Assembly: GCA_033725935.1 (NCBI GenBank) | Contig: MU867091.1 | Span: 186,001 to 250,000, forward strand | From: Cladorrhinum sp. PSN259 | Taxonomy: Eukaryota > Ascomycota > Sordariomycetes > Sordariales > Podosporaceae | Reading direction: 5' to 3' | DNA: 64,000 nt | Shown here: one piece after another, positions 11,300 to 22,908 of the stretch | Position numbering within the stretch: the first letter of the stretch is position 1 | Layout of the letters: every line of letters begins with the position of its first letter | Program-made: the position numbers and the translations under genes | The notes under the pieces: generated by a model | Database searches by the model: none | What the model was told of the DNA's origin: nothing | What the model saw: the letters and a program-made list of their open reading frames with translations, nothing else

Positions 11300-12271
11300 C
11301 TACCGCCTCGCATCAACATACGGCATAAACCCCCTCCTATCCCGTCCTTCAAACCTCTCCCCATCCCCATTCTCATCATCCTCAACAGCCATGCTCCCAT
11401 CCCCTTGATCAACCATCCCGGGGCCCATCTCTTCTACCCTTCTCTTAATCTGGGCCTTCCAGGTATCCCCTCCCTGTTGTGCCCCAGGTCCCGCTCCCCC
11501 CCTTGCCCGACTCACATCCCTCCTCGCTCTCAAGATGTCATCATAAGTCTGCAACAAAAACTTCATCTCATCTCCAAATGTAACACAAAACCTCTGCAGC
11601 GTCATGAACTGCACTGTCGTGACCAAATCCAATCCAAAAACAGTCATAATGTAAGCAGCAGCCATAAGCGCCGACCTATCATTCCCCGTCTCGCAACATA
11701 TCAGTACTCTTCCTTTTCTGTCCCCATTTGACGCAGAATAAACGTGCAACAGGTGCTCGTTTATTATCTTCACCACAACGCCAAATGACTTTATGAGATC
11801 CTGTCCGGGGGTTATGTCTACTGTATCTGCCGAAATACCCAGCGTGTTCGCTGCCCGCTGGCAATTCGCAAACATGCCTCCGAAGCGTGCGTCTCTGATT
11901 GCTAGTATCAATGTGATTCCGGCGGAAGTGAGAAAGGCGTGGTCTTTGGTGACTGATGACGGACCCAGGTACAAGAAATCAAGAATGGGTTGGGCTTGTC
12001 GGCGGGACTCGTACTTCCACGTGTTGGATGAATCCGTGGCGGACTGTAAGGCCCCACCAGAGGTGATTTTGCGCAGGTCTGCTTCGGTGAGTTGGGTTGA
12101 GTCGACGTCGCTGAATGATGGTGCGATGGACATGCTCGTTGTTCCTTGTCCCCGCTGCGTTATGGTCGGCACGTGGATGTATGGCGGGGATGGAGGGCGG
12201 GTAGTGAACGGCGCCGTTGCTGAAACGCCTGGGGCGATGGGGAGCGGAGTGGGGTCGTGGTCTATTTCCAT
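11300..12271 (-). CDS. Dual-specificity-phosphatase/STYX-like protein
   Basis: A single-exon frame of 323 residues. The start at 12271 is chosen because it has a strong context (CAAAATGG) and the protein-like region begins there; the frame stays open upstream to 12517 but with leader-like composition. Residues 1-90 are Pro/Ser/Thr-rich. The phosphatase-like domain spans about 93-255, beginning PILDFLYLGPSSVTKD as in DSP/STYX proteins. The signature loop is ICCETGNDRS, where Cys193 and Arg199 fit CX5R, but the residue before the catalytic Cys is Cys192 instead of the usual His. A possible general acid lies in VDITPGQDLI. The tail is Gly/Asp/Glu/Arg-rich. It may be an active atypical phosphatase or a phospho-binding pseudophosphatase; the sequence alone does not decide. 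The substrate is unknown. The head-to-tail neighbour is spo7. Confidence 0.82.
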   Translation of the reverse strand: MEIDHDPTPLPIAPGVSATAPFTTRPPSPPYIHVPTITQRGQGTTSMSIAPSFSDVDSTQLTEADLRKITSGGALQSATDSSNTWKYESRRQAQPILDFLYLGPSSVTKDHAFLTSAGITLILAIRDARFGGMFANCQRAANTLGISADTVDITPGQDLIKSFGVVVKIINEHLLHVYSASNGDRKGRVLICCETGNDRSALMAAAYIMTVFGLDLVTTVQFMTLQRFCVTFGDEMKFLLQTYDDILRARRDVSRARGGAGPGAQQGGDTWKAQIKRRVEEMGPGMVDQGDGSMAVEDDENGDGERFEGRDRRGFMPYVDARR

Positions 12272-13183
12272 TTTGGAGGAAGTTCTTGCTGTTGTTTGTT
12301 TAATGCAGTTGTGAAATTTAGAGATGGTGGTGAGACTTGAGCTTCGATGCTGCGCTCGACGAGTGTGTGGGGTGAGGGGTTGTTGAGGGTGACCTTGTAT
12401 GAGATCTGGAAGGTCGCTTGATGTATGTGTCGGTGGAGTATTGGTCTCAAGCAAAAAGTAATTACTGCAAATGATATTATGCGCAGGGACACGCGTCACG
12501 AAGTATATGCTTATCAACCGATACGATGATTATTTGGGGGGGGGGGGGGTTTTTGAAAGTGAAAATATTTTGAACTTTCAGTTTCTTCTCGATAAGAGAT
12601 GAATGAATAAGAGGAAGCGTTGGAACCTGCAGGCCTCGGCGCTTCGGGGCTGAAAGTGAAAAGTGAAGTGAGTTGAAATCGGAAAGCGCGAAACAATAGG
12701 TGAAGTCGATACTCAAAGAGACAGGACGCTATTTCCGCCAAAGAAAATAAACTTCTGTGATCATTGTGCGGAACAAAGCCGAGAAGAACTTTCAAAGTTC
12801 GAGGCGTAAGAGAAGGAGCTCGCACAGTTGCCTGGCGATTTAGGCAGGTTCGCAAGGAACCCCAAGCGCCAAGACTGTCCTCGAGAACCCTGCGAAGCTT
12901 GAATCGGAGCTTTGAGCTTTTGACAGGTGCAGCTGAAAAGGCGGGGAACAGCTGCCGCAAACCGCCCCTTATCCGTGAAGCTCAAAAGCTATGTACTGCG
13001 ACGGGAAACAAATATGAACGCTCACCCCAAAACTAAGCAAAGGGGGGTATATATTTTGTGCCTTTGATAAAAAGCAATCCAAGCCAATAGAGCTTTGTAT
13101 CCCGTATCTACATACATTTGCAAAGCAAGCGGCGCTAAGCAGTCATCTCTTCTTCATACACACAATGCAATTATTTCATGTCT
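12272..13183. other. Intergenic region between spo7 3' end and phosphatase-like gene
   Basis: About 0.9 kb that must hold the promoter of the phosphatase-like gene and the spo7 3' flank. It includes a 14-base G run. No gene is supported, although a few short frames stay open by chance. Confidence 0.65.
12536..12549 (+). repeat. Poly-G run of 14
   Basis: Fourteen consecutive G on the plus strand, about 270 bp upstream of the phosphatase-like start codon. It reads as C14 in the direction of that gene. Confidence 0.85.
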
Positions 13184-14539
13184 TCAGTTCGCAGATGCAG
13201 TCGTTGTCGTCGTCGTTGTCGACGAACCGGTCCTGGAGGCGGCCCGAGACCGAGTCAGGGGAGGTTCCTTGGCCAAGGGAGACGTAATATCGGGCGTAAC
13301 CGACCGAGACTCAACTCGAGGTCGAGGGGACTTGGTAGTGGAACCTCCCAGCTTTTTACGCTTCTTCTCAGAGGCGGTAGAGGAAGTGCTCGCCCTACGC
13401 GCAACACCGAGGAACTGTCCATCTTCCACCTCGAGCGTCGGGGTTGGCGTTGAGCTTCTAGACCCACGCTCACCCAAATTCATGCTTCCTCTGCGAATAC
13501 TCGCACTCCCGCTCCTCGTGCGCTTGTGCTCGCCCAAGACGGCAGTGTGGCGCGGATGATGAGCTACCTTCTCCGGGACAGGTTGGTGATGAGCTTTCTC
13601 AGTCAGGGACTTCCGCCAAGGAAGCCACCAGAACCAGCCTCCACGCTCCTTGCGCATTCTTTGATCCCTCTCCTTGAGTTTTTGTCTCAGCACTGCCCGC
13701 CGCTCATTCTCCTTCTCCCAGTATTCAGCCCTATAAAGCTCCCAATTCTCCCTGAAGGTTGGCGAAAACGGCTTCGCGAGCAACAACAGCTTGACATAAT
13801 CCCCTCCAGGCGCCAAGTCCTCTTCGTGACCTCCTTTTTCTTCGTCCCAATTCGTGACATGAACGGCAGGATGAGTATCCTTGTTTAGATTCATCTCCTT
13901 TTCGACCTCCTTCAACACACTCGGCTCCACAAATCGATAAGAACTCCCGTTATTCGAAAACAGCCCGTAGGTCAGAAACCATCCGATGGTGCTGAGGGCC
14001 TCCTTCCACCACGGCCGCTTCATCACAACCAACTTGCAGTTGAATCCTCTCAGCCCTCGGTTCGACACGGTAAACCACCGTCGCGGCCAGCGCACGCCCC
14101 TCTCCCAAATGCCGGTTAGCCATACCAGCAAACCGGTCATGACGCCTCCCAGAAAGCACATCCGCTCCGTTGTTTCTACCATCCAATATACACTGCCGCC
14201 TACACCGCTGCCATCTTCTCTGGGCGCAAGGAACAGAGCGTACCCGAAGCCGGCGGTCCAGAGGGTAAGTAGGGAGAGAAAAAAGGTATGATGCCGCCTG
14301 CGGGCGCGGAGCTCGAGGTACTGCACACGGAGGGATGCTTCGAGGATCAAGAGGTTTAGGTAAATCATCGACGGAGAGGATGGGGTATGGGAAAGAGGGT
14401 CGCCTGTGGTGGGCTGTTTTTCTGACGGTGCTGAGGAGGGGTCGCCTCCTGCGGCGGAGAGGGGGTCATTCTGTTGAGAGGCTAAGGCGGACGAGGGCAT
14501 GGGCGCGCCCTTGACGATTGAATCGAGGGGATCTGCCAT
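13184..14539 (-). CDS. spo7: Spo7-like regulatory subunit of Nem1 phosphatase
   Basis: Single-exon, 451 residues. Spo7 binds and activates the membrane phosphatase Nem1, which dephosphorylates the lipin Pah1 at the ER and nuclear envelope and so sets phospholipid versus triacylglycerol synthesis. The Spo7 family core runs from about residue 58 (MIYLNLLILEASLRVQYLEL) to 220. It carries two membrane segments, about 86-105 (TFFLSLLTLWTAGFGYALFL) and 127-145 (MCFLGGVMTGLLVWLTGIW), followed by the conserved RWFTVSNRGLRGFN stretch. An unusually long C-terminal extension (about 320-451) is basic and Ser/Thr-rich and ends in a Thr run. Yeast Spo7 is about 260 residues, so the tail is an added regulatory or disordered region. 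The start at 14539 is the first ATG of the frame. It is divergent from the Cld1-like hydrolase, another lipid gene. Confidence 0.88.
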   Translation of the reverse strand: MADPLDSIVKGAPMPSSALASQQNDPLSAAGGDPSSAPSEKQPTTGDPLSHTPSSPSMIYLNLLILEASLRVQYLELRARRRHHTFFLSLLTLWTAGFGYALFLAPREDGSGVGGSVYWMVETTERMCFLGGVMTGLLVWLTGIWERGVRWPRRWFTVSNRGLRGFNCKLVVMKRPWWKEALSTIGWFLTYGLFSNNGSSYRFVEPSVLKEVEKEMNLNKDTHPAVHVTNWDEEKGGHEEDLAPGGDYVKLLLLAKPFSPTFRENWELYRAEYWEKENERRAVLRQKLKERDQRMRKERGGWFWWLPWRKSLTEKAHHQPVPEKVAHHPRHTAVLGEHKRTRSGSASIRRGSMNLGERGSRSSTPTPTLEVEDGQFLGVARRASTSSTASEKKRKKLGGSTTKSPRPRVESRSVTPDITSPLAKEPPLTRSRAASRTGSSTTTTTTTASAN

Positions 14540-15346
14540 TTTCTAAGAGGTTATTCCGGGCCGGAGACGGGGAGGGAGAGGCGGTCAAGGTGCTCCGGGC
14601 CCCGGGACCTGAAAGACGCGAACGGAAGGGTCCTTCGGATATGGTGGGGTTTCGAACAATGTAACGGGTTACGGATTACGGCACACAAAGAATCGGACCC
14701 GAGGTCTGTCGCAAGGTGTGTGTGGTGTGTGGGTGTGTTTGTTTGGATCGGGATCGGATCGAATCTTGGTCCGAGACCGTGGAGACCCAACTGCCGGCGT
14801 GTCGCTAGTTAGTCTCGCCGTGCTGCCGCGTCGGTGAGTGGGCAGTCAAGCCACACACAACCGCGTGATGAACAAGGGACGAAGATTGTTGCCCAAATTC
14901 GTCGATTCCAAAATCGTCTCGGAGTTTGCGATATCGCCGGCACAGCTGCAAATGTCATTGCTGCATTGTTGAGCCTGCTTCGATGCTGCCGTCTGATTCG
15001 CTCGACACTGGAGTTCTTTTCCGGCTTGTGACTTTGCCTAGGATACAGCTGCTTGGAGCCGGGAATTTGCGGCTAGAGCCTTGCAACGCAACGTCATCGG
15101 TAACTTTTTAAGTGCAGGGACCTTATCTTTTTGCCGCTGCTACTAATAACAGTCCCTGTGTCGGCTTACGGAACGATGTAAAATCCGATCGTAGTGGCTC
15201 AGCAGGTGCTGAATGCGCAGGCATTTGACCGCCTGCAACTTTGGCGCGCCGGACTTTGCATCCTCTTTTCTCAGCAAATGCGACCAACCAGACAATGCAG
15301 GAGCCATTTATAAGGGACGCTGTCCCGGTGTCTTCTGTCTGCCACT
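14540..15346. other. Divergent spo7/hydrolase intergenic region
   Basis: About 0.8 kb holding two divergent promoters. A TATA-like element (TTTATAAGGG) begins about 40 bp before the hydrolase ATG. No ORF, RNA gene or repeat of note was seen. Confidence 0.65.
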
Positions 15347-17005
15347 ATGATGCTCAAGATTAACCCAGCTTCCTATCTTTTGCCCGGGAAGAAGTTTATA
15401 ACGCCCTCGTTGGCTGGATCTAGTTCAGGGCGTTTTAACAGCAATAGCTATTCAGGGGGAGCCACCATGACCGCCGACACGGGCAGCAGCACCAGCAGCG
15501 GTGCGTCCGCCGCCGCCGCCGCTCACCACCCCTCAAAGCCGACGCAGTCCAAAATGGCCACATACTTCCCAATGGGATATAAAGAGGCTGCAGCACAATG
15601 GGTATGTCACTTTTGATTTTTTTTTCGCGCTCATGAATTTACTACTTGCAACTAACACTCTGTTATTTAGTGGTGTAATGTCTCCCTGCGACAAGCCGAA
15701 CGCGGCGTCCTCTCCTTCATCCCATACCTCCGAGAAGCCACCGCCGAAAGCACTGGCGCGCAAATACAGGACCTCGCAAAGAGCGATCCCTTCGGCCACC
15801 GAGTATGGCGCACCTCAATGGTCGAACTCTCCGGCAAAAACCGAGCCCTCAACGAATTTTCCGTCGAGCGTGTCGGCGAGAAAGTAGAAAACAACCTAGT
15901 CATGCTCCACGGCTACGGCGCCGGCCTGGGGTTCTTCTACAAAAATTTTGAACCCCTAAGTCGCCTCCCAGGCTGGAAGCTTTACGCGCTTGACATGCTA
16001 GGCATGGGAGGCTCAACACGTCCCCCTTTTAGAATTCACGCCAAAGAACACAAAGCCAAAATTGCCGAAGCAGAGAGCTGGTTCATTGACGCCCTGGAAG
16101 AATGGCGTAAAGCCCGCAAGATCGAAAAATTCACGCTCATGGGTCACAGCATGGGAGGATACATGGCCGTTTCCTATGCGCTCAAGTATCCCGGTCGGCT
16201 AAATAAGCTCATCCTCGTCTCGCCTGTCGGTATCCCTGAGGATCCATGGGCAGTAGACGCAGCCATGCCCGAGCCCGAATCATCAACAATGGCGGCAGAG
16301 TTCACCCAGGACCAGGAAAGCATCGTCTCGCGCAAACCGGCGGGTGATAATGCCCAGTACCTCGCTGCGTCAGACAAAAAAGCCGCCGCAGCAGCCAAGA
16401 ACGCCACCACACCGCCTAAACGCCCTCTCCCAGGCTGGTTAGTCTGGCTCTGGGACTCCAACGTATCTCCCTTTAGCGTGATCCGCATGGCTGGCCCCTT
16501 AGGTCCCCGTTTGGTATCCGGCTGGTCAGCAAGGAGGTTTAATCACCTCCCCGCGCCAGAAAAAGAATCACTGCATACATACACATACTCCCTCTGCCAA
16601 CAAACAGGCTCAGGGGAGTACGCGATGCCGTATATCCTCGCTCCGGGGGCTTACGCTCGCAGTCCTTTGATCAATAGAATCCAAGAAGTAGGCAGGGGAT
16701 TAATATCCCCCGCTACAGAGACAAAACCGGAAGTGAGAGAAACCGGTATCCCCGTAGTGTTTATGTACGGAGAGAACGACTGGATGGACGTGGCGGGCGG
16801 TTATGCCGCCGAGGAGAAGATAAAGAAGAGGATAGAGAAGGCTTTGATGAGCGGGGAGAGTAAAGACCAAGAAAATGGGAGCGCCAAGGTGGTTGTTGTC
16901 AGGAGGGCGGGCCATCATTTGTATTTGGATAATCCGGAGGAGTTTAATGCTGTTGTTACGAAGGAGTTGGAGAGTGTTGGTCGGAAGCAATTGAGTTCCT
17001 CCTAA
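15347..17005 (+). CDS. Alpha/beta hydrolase of the Cld1/ABHD4-5 family
   Basis: Two exons, 15347-15601 and 15671-17005, with a 69-nt intron (GTATGT to TTAG, branch AACTAAC), encode 529 residues. The splice joins AAAQW to WCNVSLRQ, restoring a QWW stretch conserved in this family. The N-terminus is Ser/Ala/Lys-rich and could be a mitochondrial targeting sequence. The hydrolase motifs are complete: oxyanion region HGYGAG, nucleophile near Ser245 in MGHSMGGY, LGMGGSTRP, and HHLYLD near residues 500-505, the HX4D motif of ABHD4/5 and Cld1 acyl-lipid enzymes. Yeast Cld1 removes an acyl chain from cardiolipin in mitochondria; paralogue Ict1 acts on lysophosphatidate. The exact substrate here is inferred only. 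A low-complexity insert of about 60 residues (Ala/Lys/Pro-rich, after EDPWAVDA) sits in the cap region. Confidence 0.88.
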
Positions 17006-18256
17006 GAAAAGGAGGAATATACATATAGAGAGAACCGGGTGACTGGTTGGCTTACAACAAGCGTGGTTATAATCATCAAATGGGCGTTTTTCTTTCCTTC
17101 TCGTAGACAGCAGCACTTTAGGTGTGTGTGCATGGGTGGATAATGAAAGAGAATGAAATGGGCTTGAAGAAAGAAGAAGAAGCATATCGGGTTGGAGTTG
17201 TGTATTTGATATTTATATATATTATTTTGTAGTTGGAGAGACTGCGAGTGGGTTTTATGTGTGCGAGTAGGGTAGGTAACATGTGATGAAACTATGGCGG
17301 CGGAAGAAATTATTCTATGGGATACAAATATTAATCAACCCCCCCCCCCCCCCTTTTCTTTTCTCTTTTCTTTTCTTTTCTCTTTTCTTTTCTTTTCTTT
17401 TCTCTTTTCTTTTCTTTTCTTTTCTCTTTTCTTTTCTTTTTTCTTTTCTTTTCTTTTTTTTTTTCTCTCCCTTTATTCTGATAGATTTACCTACCATATT
17501 GTTTGGATATTTATTTACTTTTTTTTGGGGTGAATACAAATATAATCTCTCTTTAGATAATTAGCTTATGTACTTGACTGATCATTTCCTTCTTTCATTC
17601 TCTCTCTCTTTTGATATTGCGACGGGGTACTCACTCACTCCTTAAAAGGCATCGTTTAAAAATTCTCTCTTTTTTTGACTGGCAAAAACCCGAATTTTAT
17701 CCCATGTCCACCAAGCCTTGACCAGATTCATACCATCAAATAAAATTATGCACCATCAACCAAAATATAAACTATAGCTACCACAAAGAAAAAGAAGAAA
17801 AATAAAAGTTTCTTGCTGTATTAAATGAGGCTTAAACGCAACATGAAAGTAAACAAAACAAGTAAATATAGACACGCCAAGCTAAGTCAAGCCCCCCCAA
17901 AAAAGAACAAGTCAAAGCATGTTGTAATTTTGCAATGCTGTGTGATGTAGTTGTAGTCGAGTTAACAAACAGCAATAACAACTGAAAATAAAAAAGCTCT
18001 TGCACAAAAAAGATAGACACAAAAAAAGAACTTCTGCCTCCTTTTCAACCCCCTTTCTCTCAAAACACATTCACATGCTCACACCATTGCGAAATCAAAG
18101 CTCTCTCTCCATCCATACTAATCAAACACCCACCACCACCTCCCGAGCTTCAACAACCTCCAAATAATCAACAACCCTCAGCAAAACACCAACCATCCTA
18201 ACACCTTCCCAACTCTCCATCCCAAATTTCGCAACCTCCAGCCCAATCACGGTCTC
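17006..18256. other. Convergent 3' intergenic region with long pyrimidine tract
   Basis: About 1.25 kb between the converging hydrolase and bbc1. It holds an outstanding homopyrimidine tract (separate entry) and A/T-rich sequence. No gene was recognised. Confidence 0.7.
17339..17474 (+). repeat. 136-nt pure pyrimidine tract (C15 then TTTTC/TCTTTT repeats)
   Basis: Every base from 17339 to 17474 is C or T. Fifteen C are followed by irregular repeats of TTTTC with interspersed TCTC, ending in TTTTCTCTCCC. The repeats give partial mirror symmetry, a feature of intramolecular triplex (H-DNA) formation at suitable lengths. It sits between two genes transcribed toward each other. Confidence 0.9.
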
Positions 18257-21200
18257 CTAATTTCCGCTGCTACTATTATTCCCTTCCCAACCAACCCAAC
18301 TCCTAGGCATCACCCTCCAAATCTTGACCTCACCACTCCTCAGATCATCGAGCTTAAAGCTCTCCAGTTTCACCTTCTTGCTCTCCCTACCTTGCTCCCA
18401 AGCCCTCACCTTCTTCTTGGTGCCATCCCACTCGGCAACAACAGCCACATGATCCGGCTTACCAACCTCAATGCTGTACTTGGCGTGCATTGCACCATGC
18501 TTACCCTGGAATTTCGCGTTGCGGATGCTGACAATATCACCTGGGCGAATCTCATCATTCTGGCTCGTGCTGGCGTTAGCAAGGTTGCTGTACACCAGGG
18601 CACCATAAGCGCGAGTCCCAACAGGGAGCAAAGCATCCTTGTGGGGCCGGAGCAAATCAAAGATGAGTGCCTGGGATGTGCCATCGCCGACGACAGTGTC
18701 CTTCAGCTTGAAAACAGCCTCACCAATGGCGCGGCCGAAACGTTCATAGCTTTGCTCGAGTTGGTCCTGACGGAGGGCACGAGGAGGAGGTTCGTGGCGC
18801 TGTTCAAGCTGAACATCAGAGGGATCCTGAGGGTTATACCGGACAGTGATGATGGTCTGGGAGTAGTCCTGGAAGAGGACATAGATGTCGCGAGTGATGA
18901 TAGTCTTTCCCTGGTGAGGGTCGGCAGCGCTCGATTCTTCCGACTCAAAGAAAATATCCTTGCGCCCGTGAAGCTGAGACGGGAGACCTGTGGGCTGCAT
19001 CCACCATCCTGCCTGGCTGGCCAGATCGATGTCATTAGCAACAAAACCAGATTCCATTGACGGTCTGGTCGCATCTGCCGAGCGGCGTCCTCCACCACGC
19101 TGGTTGTCCATAGACTGTCGGGAAGGTGGAGGTCGACTCGTTGATGGGGGAGGAGGTGGAACAGTTCTTGGGTTCTGAAGTGGGGGTGGTGCTGGTGCAG
19201 TGTGTGCCGGGGTTTCAGGGGCATATGTAGGCTCCTCATGCTGCCTCACGCGTGGTGAGGGCAGTGGGAACTCGGGCACCGAAGAAACATTCTGGCTGGC
19301 ACTGTAATTGAACGGATCATAGTCATCGTCATTGTACTGAGTCTCCTTAGCAGGGGGAGGAGGAGGTGGTGGAGCGGCACGAGGAGCATCTACAGATTTG
19401 CGGGGATGAGTTTCCGGTGGGGGCTGGCTTGGGACAGGCGGAGGTCCTGCTCTTGGGGCGGCCGTGGGAGGGAGAGGAGGAGCTTCAGTAGCCGGCGACC
19501 GTGGGGATACGACGGGCTCTTCGAAGCTAGAGTCCCGCTGATGGGCCTTCAGTGCATCTTTGTGCGGCACCGAGGAGGCAATATCGGTGTCGTAGTCTCC
19601 TTCATACTCTGTGATCTCTTCCTCATCCTCACCACTATCTTCGTGCTTTGGCGGCGCTCCGGGGATCGGTGGTGGCCTGTTGTCTGCCGTCGATTCTCTG
19701 CGCAGTGGGGGCGCGGCAGCGGGAGGAGGCGGTGGGGGAGGTCTCGTTTGAGCAGGCAAAGCCGGGGCGGCACCGGGTATGGGAGGTGGCAGGGCCGAGG
19801 CGGCACCGGGTATGGGAGGTGGCAGTCTGTTATCGCGCCTATTTGGCGAAGTAGGCGAGCTTTCATCAAAGTACGATTGCCGACGCGTTTGCGAAACTCG
19901 AGGTGACGTAGGAGGTTCAACTGGTGGCGGCGGAGGCGGTGCTCTCGTGGCATGGGCTACTACATCAGCGGGTTTTGATGTATCGGACTCGTCGTTGGGA
20001 CGCTCTGAGAGTTCATCGTCTGACACCGACCCTTCGCTAGGGGACTTAATCGCAGACGCAGATGGAGTTGGCGGCGGCGGACGTGCTTTGTGATATTATT
20101 AATGAAATTCCACAGTGCAAAACGATGGGTATCATTATACTCACAATCAGAGGGGACAGGGGGTGGAGCTGGTCTCCCTCCAGGTACAGGGGGAGCGGCC
20201 ACTTGCTCTTTCGGCGTGTCTGCACTCCTGTCAGCTGCGAGTTCTGGGTTAACATCATTAGAAGACATACGCGGCCGAGGGACCTCCTGATGAGGCGTCT
20301 TTAGAGCCTCCTCGTCTTGCTCTTCGTCTTCCTCCTCTACAGGCTCAGAGCGTTTGGGCTCTGGTGGTGGAGGACGCGACAAACCGAGAAGGGGAATACC
20401 GGGCATGGGAACAGGAGGAGCACGGGAAGTTGGCGATGCAGGTTCCTCATGGTCTTCCGAACGTCTCTCCGGTGCAGCCTTCTTCTTTTTGGGAAGAATG
20501 GGAGCTGGAGCGCCAAAGAGTCCCGGGATTCCCATACCAGGCATTCCCATTCCACCAGACATCTTGGCCATTCTGGCTCTCAGCTCCTCCTTCCGACGAA
20601 CTTCAGGATCAATATCATCCTCCTCTTCATCATCTTCGTCCTCTTCATCATCAGCCTCTTGCTTCTCCTCTTCCTGCTTATGTGCTGTCGCAACGTGTTT
20701 AACTTTATTATCCTCTTCCTTCTCAGTAAGATCCTCTTGACCCTCAGTAGTCTCACCAGCTCCAGACAAGTCGGCCTCATTTCCATCATTGGGCTCAACA
20801 CCCTTTGAAGGTCTACGACGGTTGGGGTGCGGCACACGTGGTGGGTGAGACTCGTCCAAAGAAGATCTGCCATGTGTATCCTCCGTGTCGCGCCGTTCCA
20901 GAGGAGGGGCGGCGGCAACCTCGCCTTCGGCAGTGGCATCATGGCTGTCGAGGCGCTTCTTGACGGGTGGTTTCTTTGGTTTCTCTTTCTTGGCAGCGGC
21001 TTCCGCATGGCGGGCAGCAGTCTCCATTTGCTGTTTCTGAAGCAAGGCCAACCGTTCCTTGAGACTCAGGGGCTTAGGTTGATCATCGGCCTCCTCGTCC
21101 TCCTTGGTTGAGCTTGAAGGAACAAGACCAGCCTTTCCTGCGTTCTCAAGAACCTCAGCTTCCTGCTCCTTCACCTCGGGATCCTCATCACGACGGTAGA

Positions 21201-21957
21201 TCTTGGCGACTGGGGCCTGGTTGGCAGGAGGGATGTAGGCATTTCTGCTAGGCGGAGGAGCGACAAAAGGCTTCTTGATAAACCCAGAACCACCACCTGC
21301 ACTCAGACCACTAGGCTTGAAAGGTGCAGGTGGAGCGGCGGAAGCCTTGTTGAAAGCGGCAATGCGATCCTTGAATGAATTCGCAATCGGCTTTTCTGTC
21401 ACAGGAGGCGGCCCGCTGGGCTTTGACGCAGTCGCTGCGGGTTTAGGAGCAGGGGGTGATTTCGCAGCAGCCGAAACTTCGACAGGCTGTGGGACAGGCG
21501 GTGCGGGAGCGGCAACAGGAGCCGGGAGCTGTACCGGTTGCGCCAGCTTAGGTACCGGGGGTTCCGGAGCCGCTTCTGGAACTGGCGGAGGAGCGGAGAC
21601 GGCCTGGTCGGGCGAAGGGGCTCTCACTAGCTCGGGCTCCGGAGCTGCTGTGTGCTTTGGCGATTTCGGCGCGGGGATCGGAGGAGGGGCAGCAGATGAA
21701 GTTTCAGGAACCGCTTGTTCGGGACCCTTCTTGCTTCGGGGCCTCGTTGGACGAGGAGGAGCTGCGGGCTCGAACTTCTCGACGAAATTCCTCGGGAAGA
21801 TGCCCTCCTGTTTGTTGCCCGACTCATCAATGTATTCCCCGCCATACCAGTCGGCATCCTCTTCGTCGGTAACGGTTATGATTTGACCGATATCGAAAGC
21901 GAGATCGTCGTCGTGGCCCGAGTGATACTCGTACACGGCCTTGACCTTGAACGTCAT
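18257..21957 (-). CDS. bbc1: BBC1/Mti1 SH3-domain actin patch protein
   Basis: Two exons, 21957-20145 and 20085-18257, with a 59-nt intron (20144-20086, GTGAGT to AAAG), give 1,213 residues. BBC1 binds type I myosins and Las17/WASP at cortical actin patches and restrains Arp2/3-driven actin assembly in endocytosis. An N-terminal SH3 domain (about 3-65) shows the expected AVYEY, DWYGGEY and GIFPRNFVEKF motifs. A long Pro/Ala-rich linker follows, then a coiled acidic/basic middle (SLKERLALLQKQQ; an Asp/Glu run before EVRRKEELRARMAKM) and many poly-proline stretches. The conserved C-terminal domain of about 300 residues starts at GWWMQPTGLP and includes KDIFFES and KIWRVMPRSWVGWEG near the end. 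The intron joins PPPVPSD to RPPPPTPSAS, keeping a poly-proline context. It is divergent from rtr1. Confidence 0.9.
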
Positions 21958-22908
21958 GGTGATGACGACGATAGCTAGCTGTGGCTTCGGATGCTTTGGT
22001 GTTTTTGTGATGTCGGTCGGCAGATGCGGGGTGGGGTCAAGGGGGGTGGTTGTGTGAGGGGGTTTTGACCGTTTGCAATATCGGGTAGACTGAATGGGAA
22101 AAACAGTCGATTTTCGGTCGAGCAGTCGGTTGACGACGGGCACAGAAGGAGAATGCGAACGGGGGATGGCCCGAATGCTCAAACAGTTGTTGGAGATGGA
22201 CCGGTTCGGGTGGTGGTCCAAGGGCGGTCCCTGCTTTGGCCCCTTACAAGCTCGTCTTTAGTGGTCGTAGACGGTGGGCGCCGGCGTGCAGTGAGCATAA
22301 ACTACCACCTTATTTTCCTACGTGTTGCCGTTCGAGAGTCTTCAATTGTCTAAGGCAGCAATTCACCCGGAGTTGCAGGTTCATCAGGAGGTGGCTTGGG
22401 CATTTGCTGTCGCACCTCACTTCCCTTGACTTCCGGGCAGTTAGGGATTACGCAGTCAACCTCGTGGCCCCAGTCTTCTTTTCCCCAACTGGAAGAGGTT
22501 CCTCGGCCGTGACCCCTCCTCTCCCAAATTTCGTGGGTGGGGACCTCTAACGAGGACCAAGCTGTTTCGGGTACAAGCAGCTGGCGGGTGGCGGCGCGGG
22601 GCGGCGAAGAGCTGGCAACTTCGTCATCCCGTTCTTTGGGAGGTTTAGTTCCAAAGTTTGAAATGCACATGCAACAATTTTTGGTGATTGCATTATGTCA
22701 AGCTCATTTCTCTGCATTCCCAGCTGTCTGTGAATCTGACCCCATCTTCATTTGTAGCCTCTCAGGTGATCTTCAAACTCTGGGGCACACTTGCCTTCCT
22801 GCAGTGTAACACGAGCCGCTTTGAAATATTCCGACAACCTACATACCGTCTCGAAACTCATCCTCACATTTCCAAAGCCGCATAAAACAATAAAATTACC
22901 TGAATAAG
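21958..22908. other. Divergent bbc1/rtr1 intergenic region
   Basis: About 0.95 kb holding two promoters and leaders. No ORF with protein-like character or RNA gene was seen. Confidence 0.65.
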
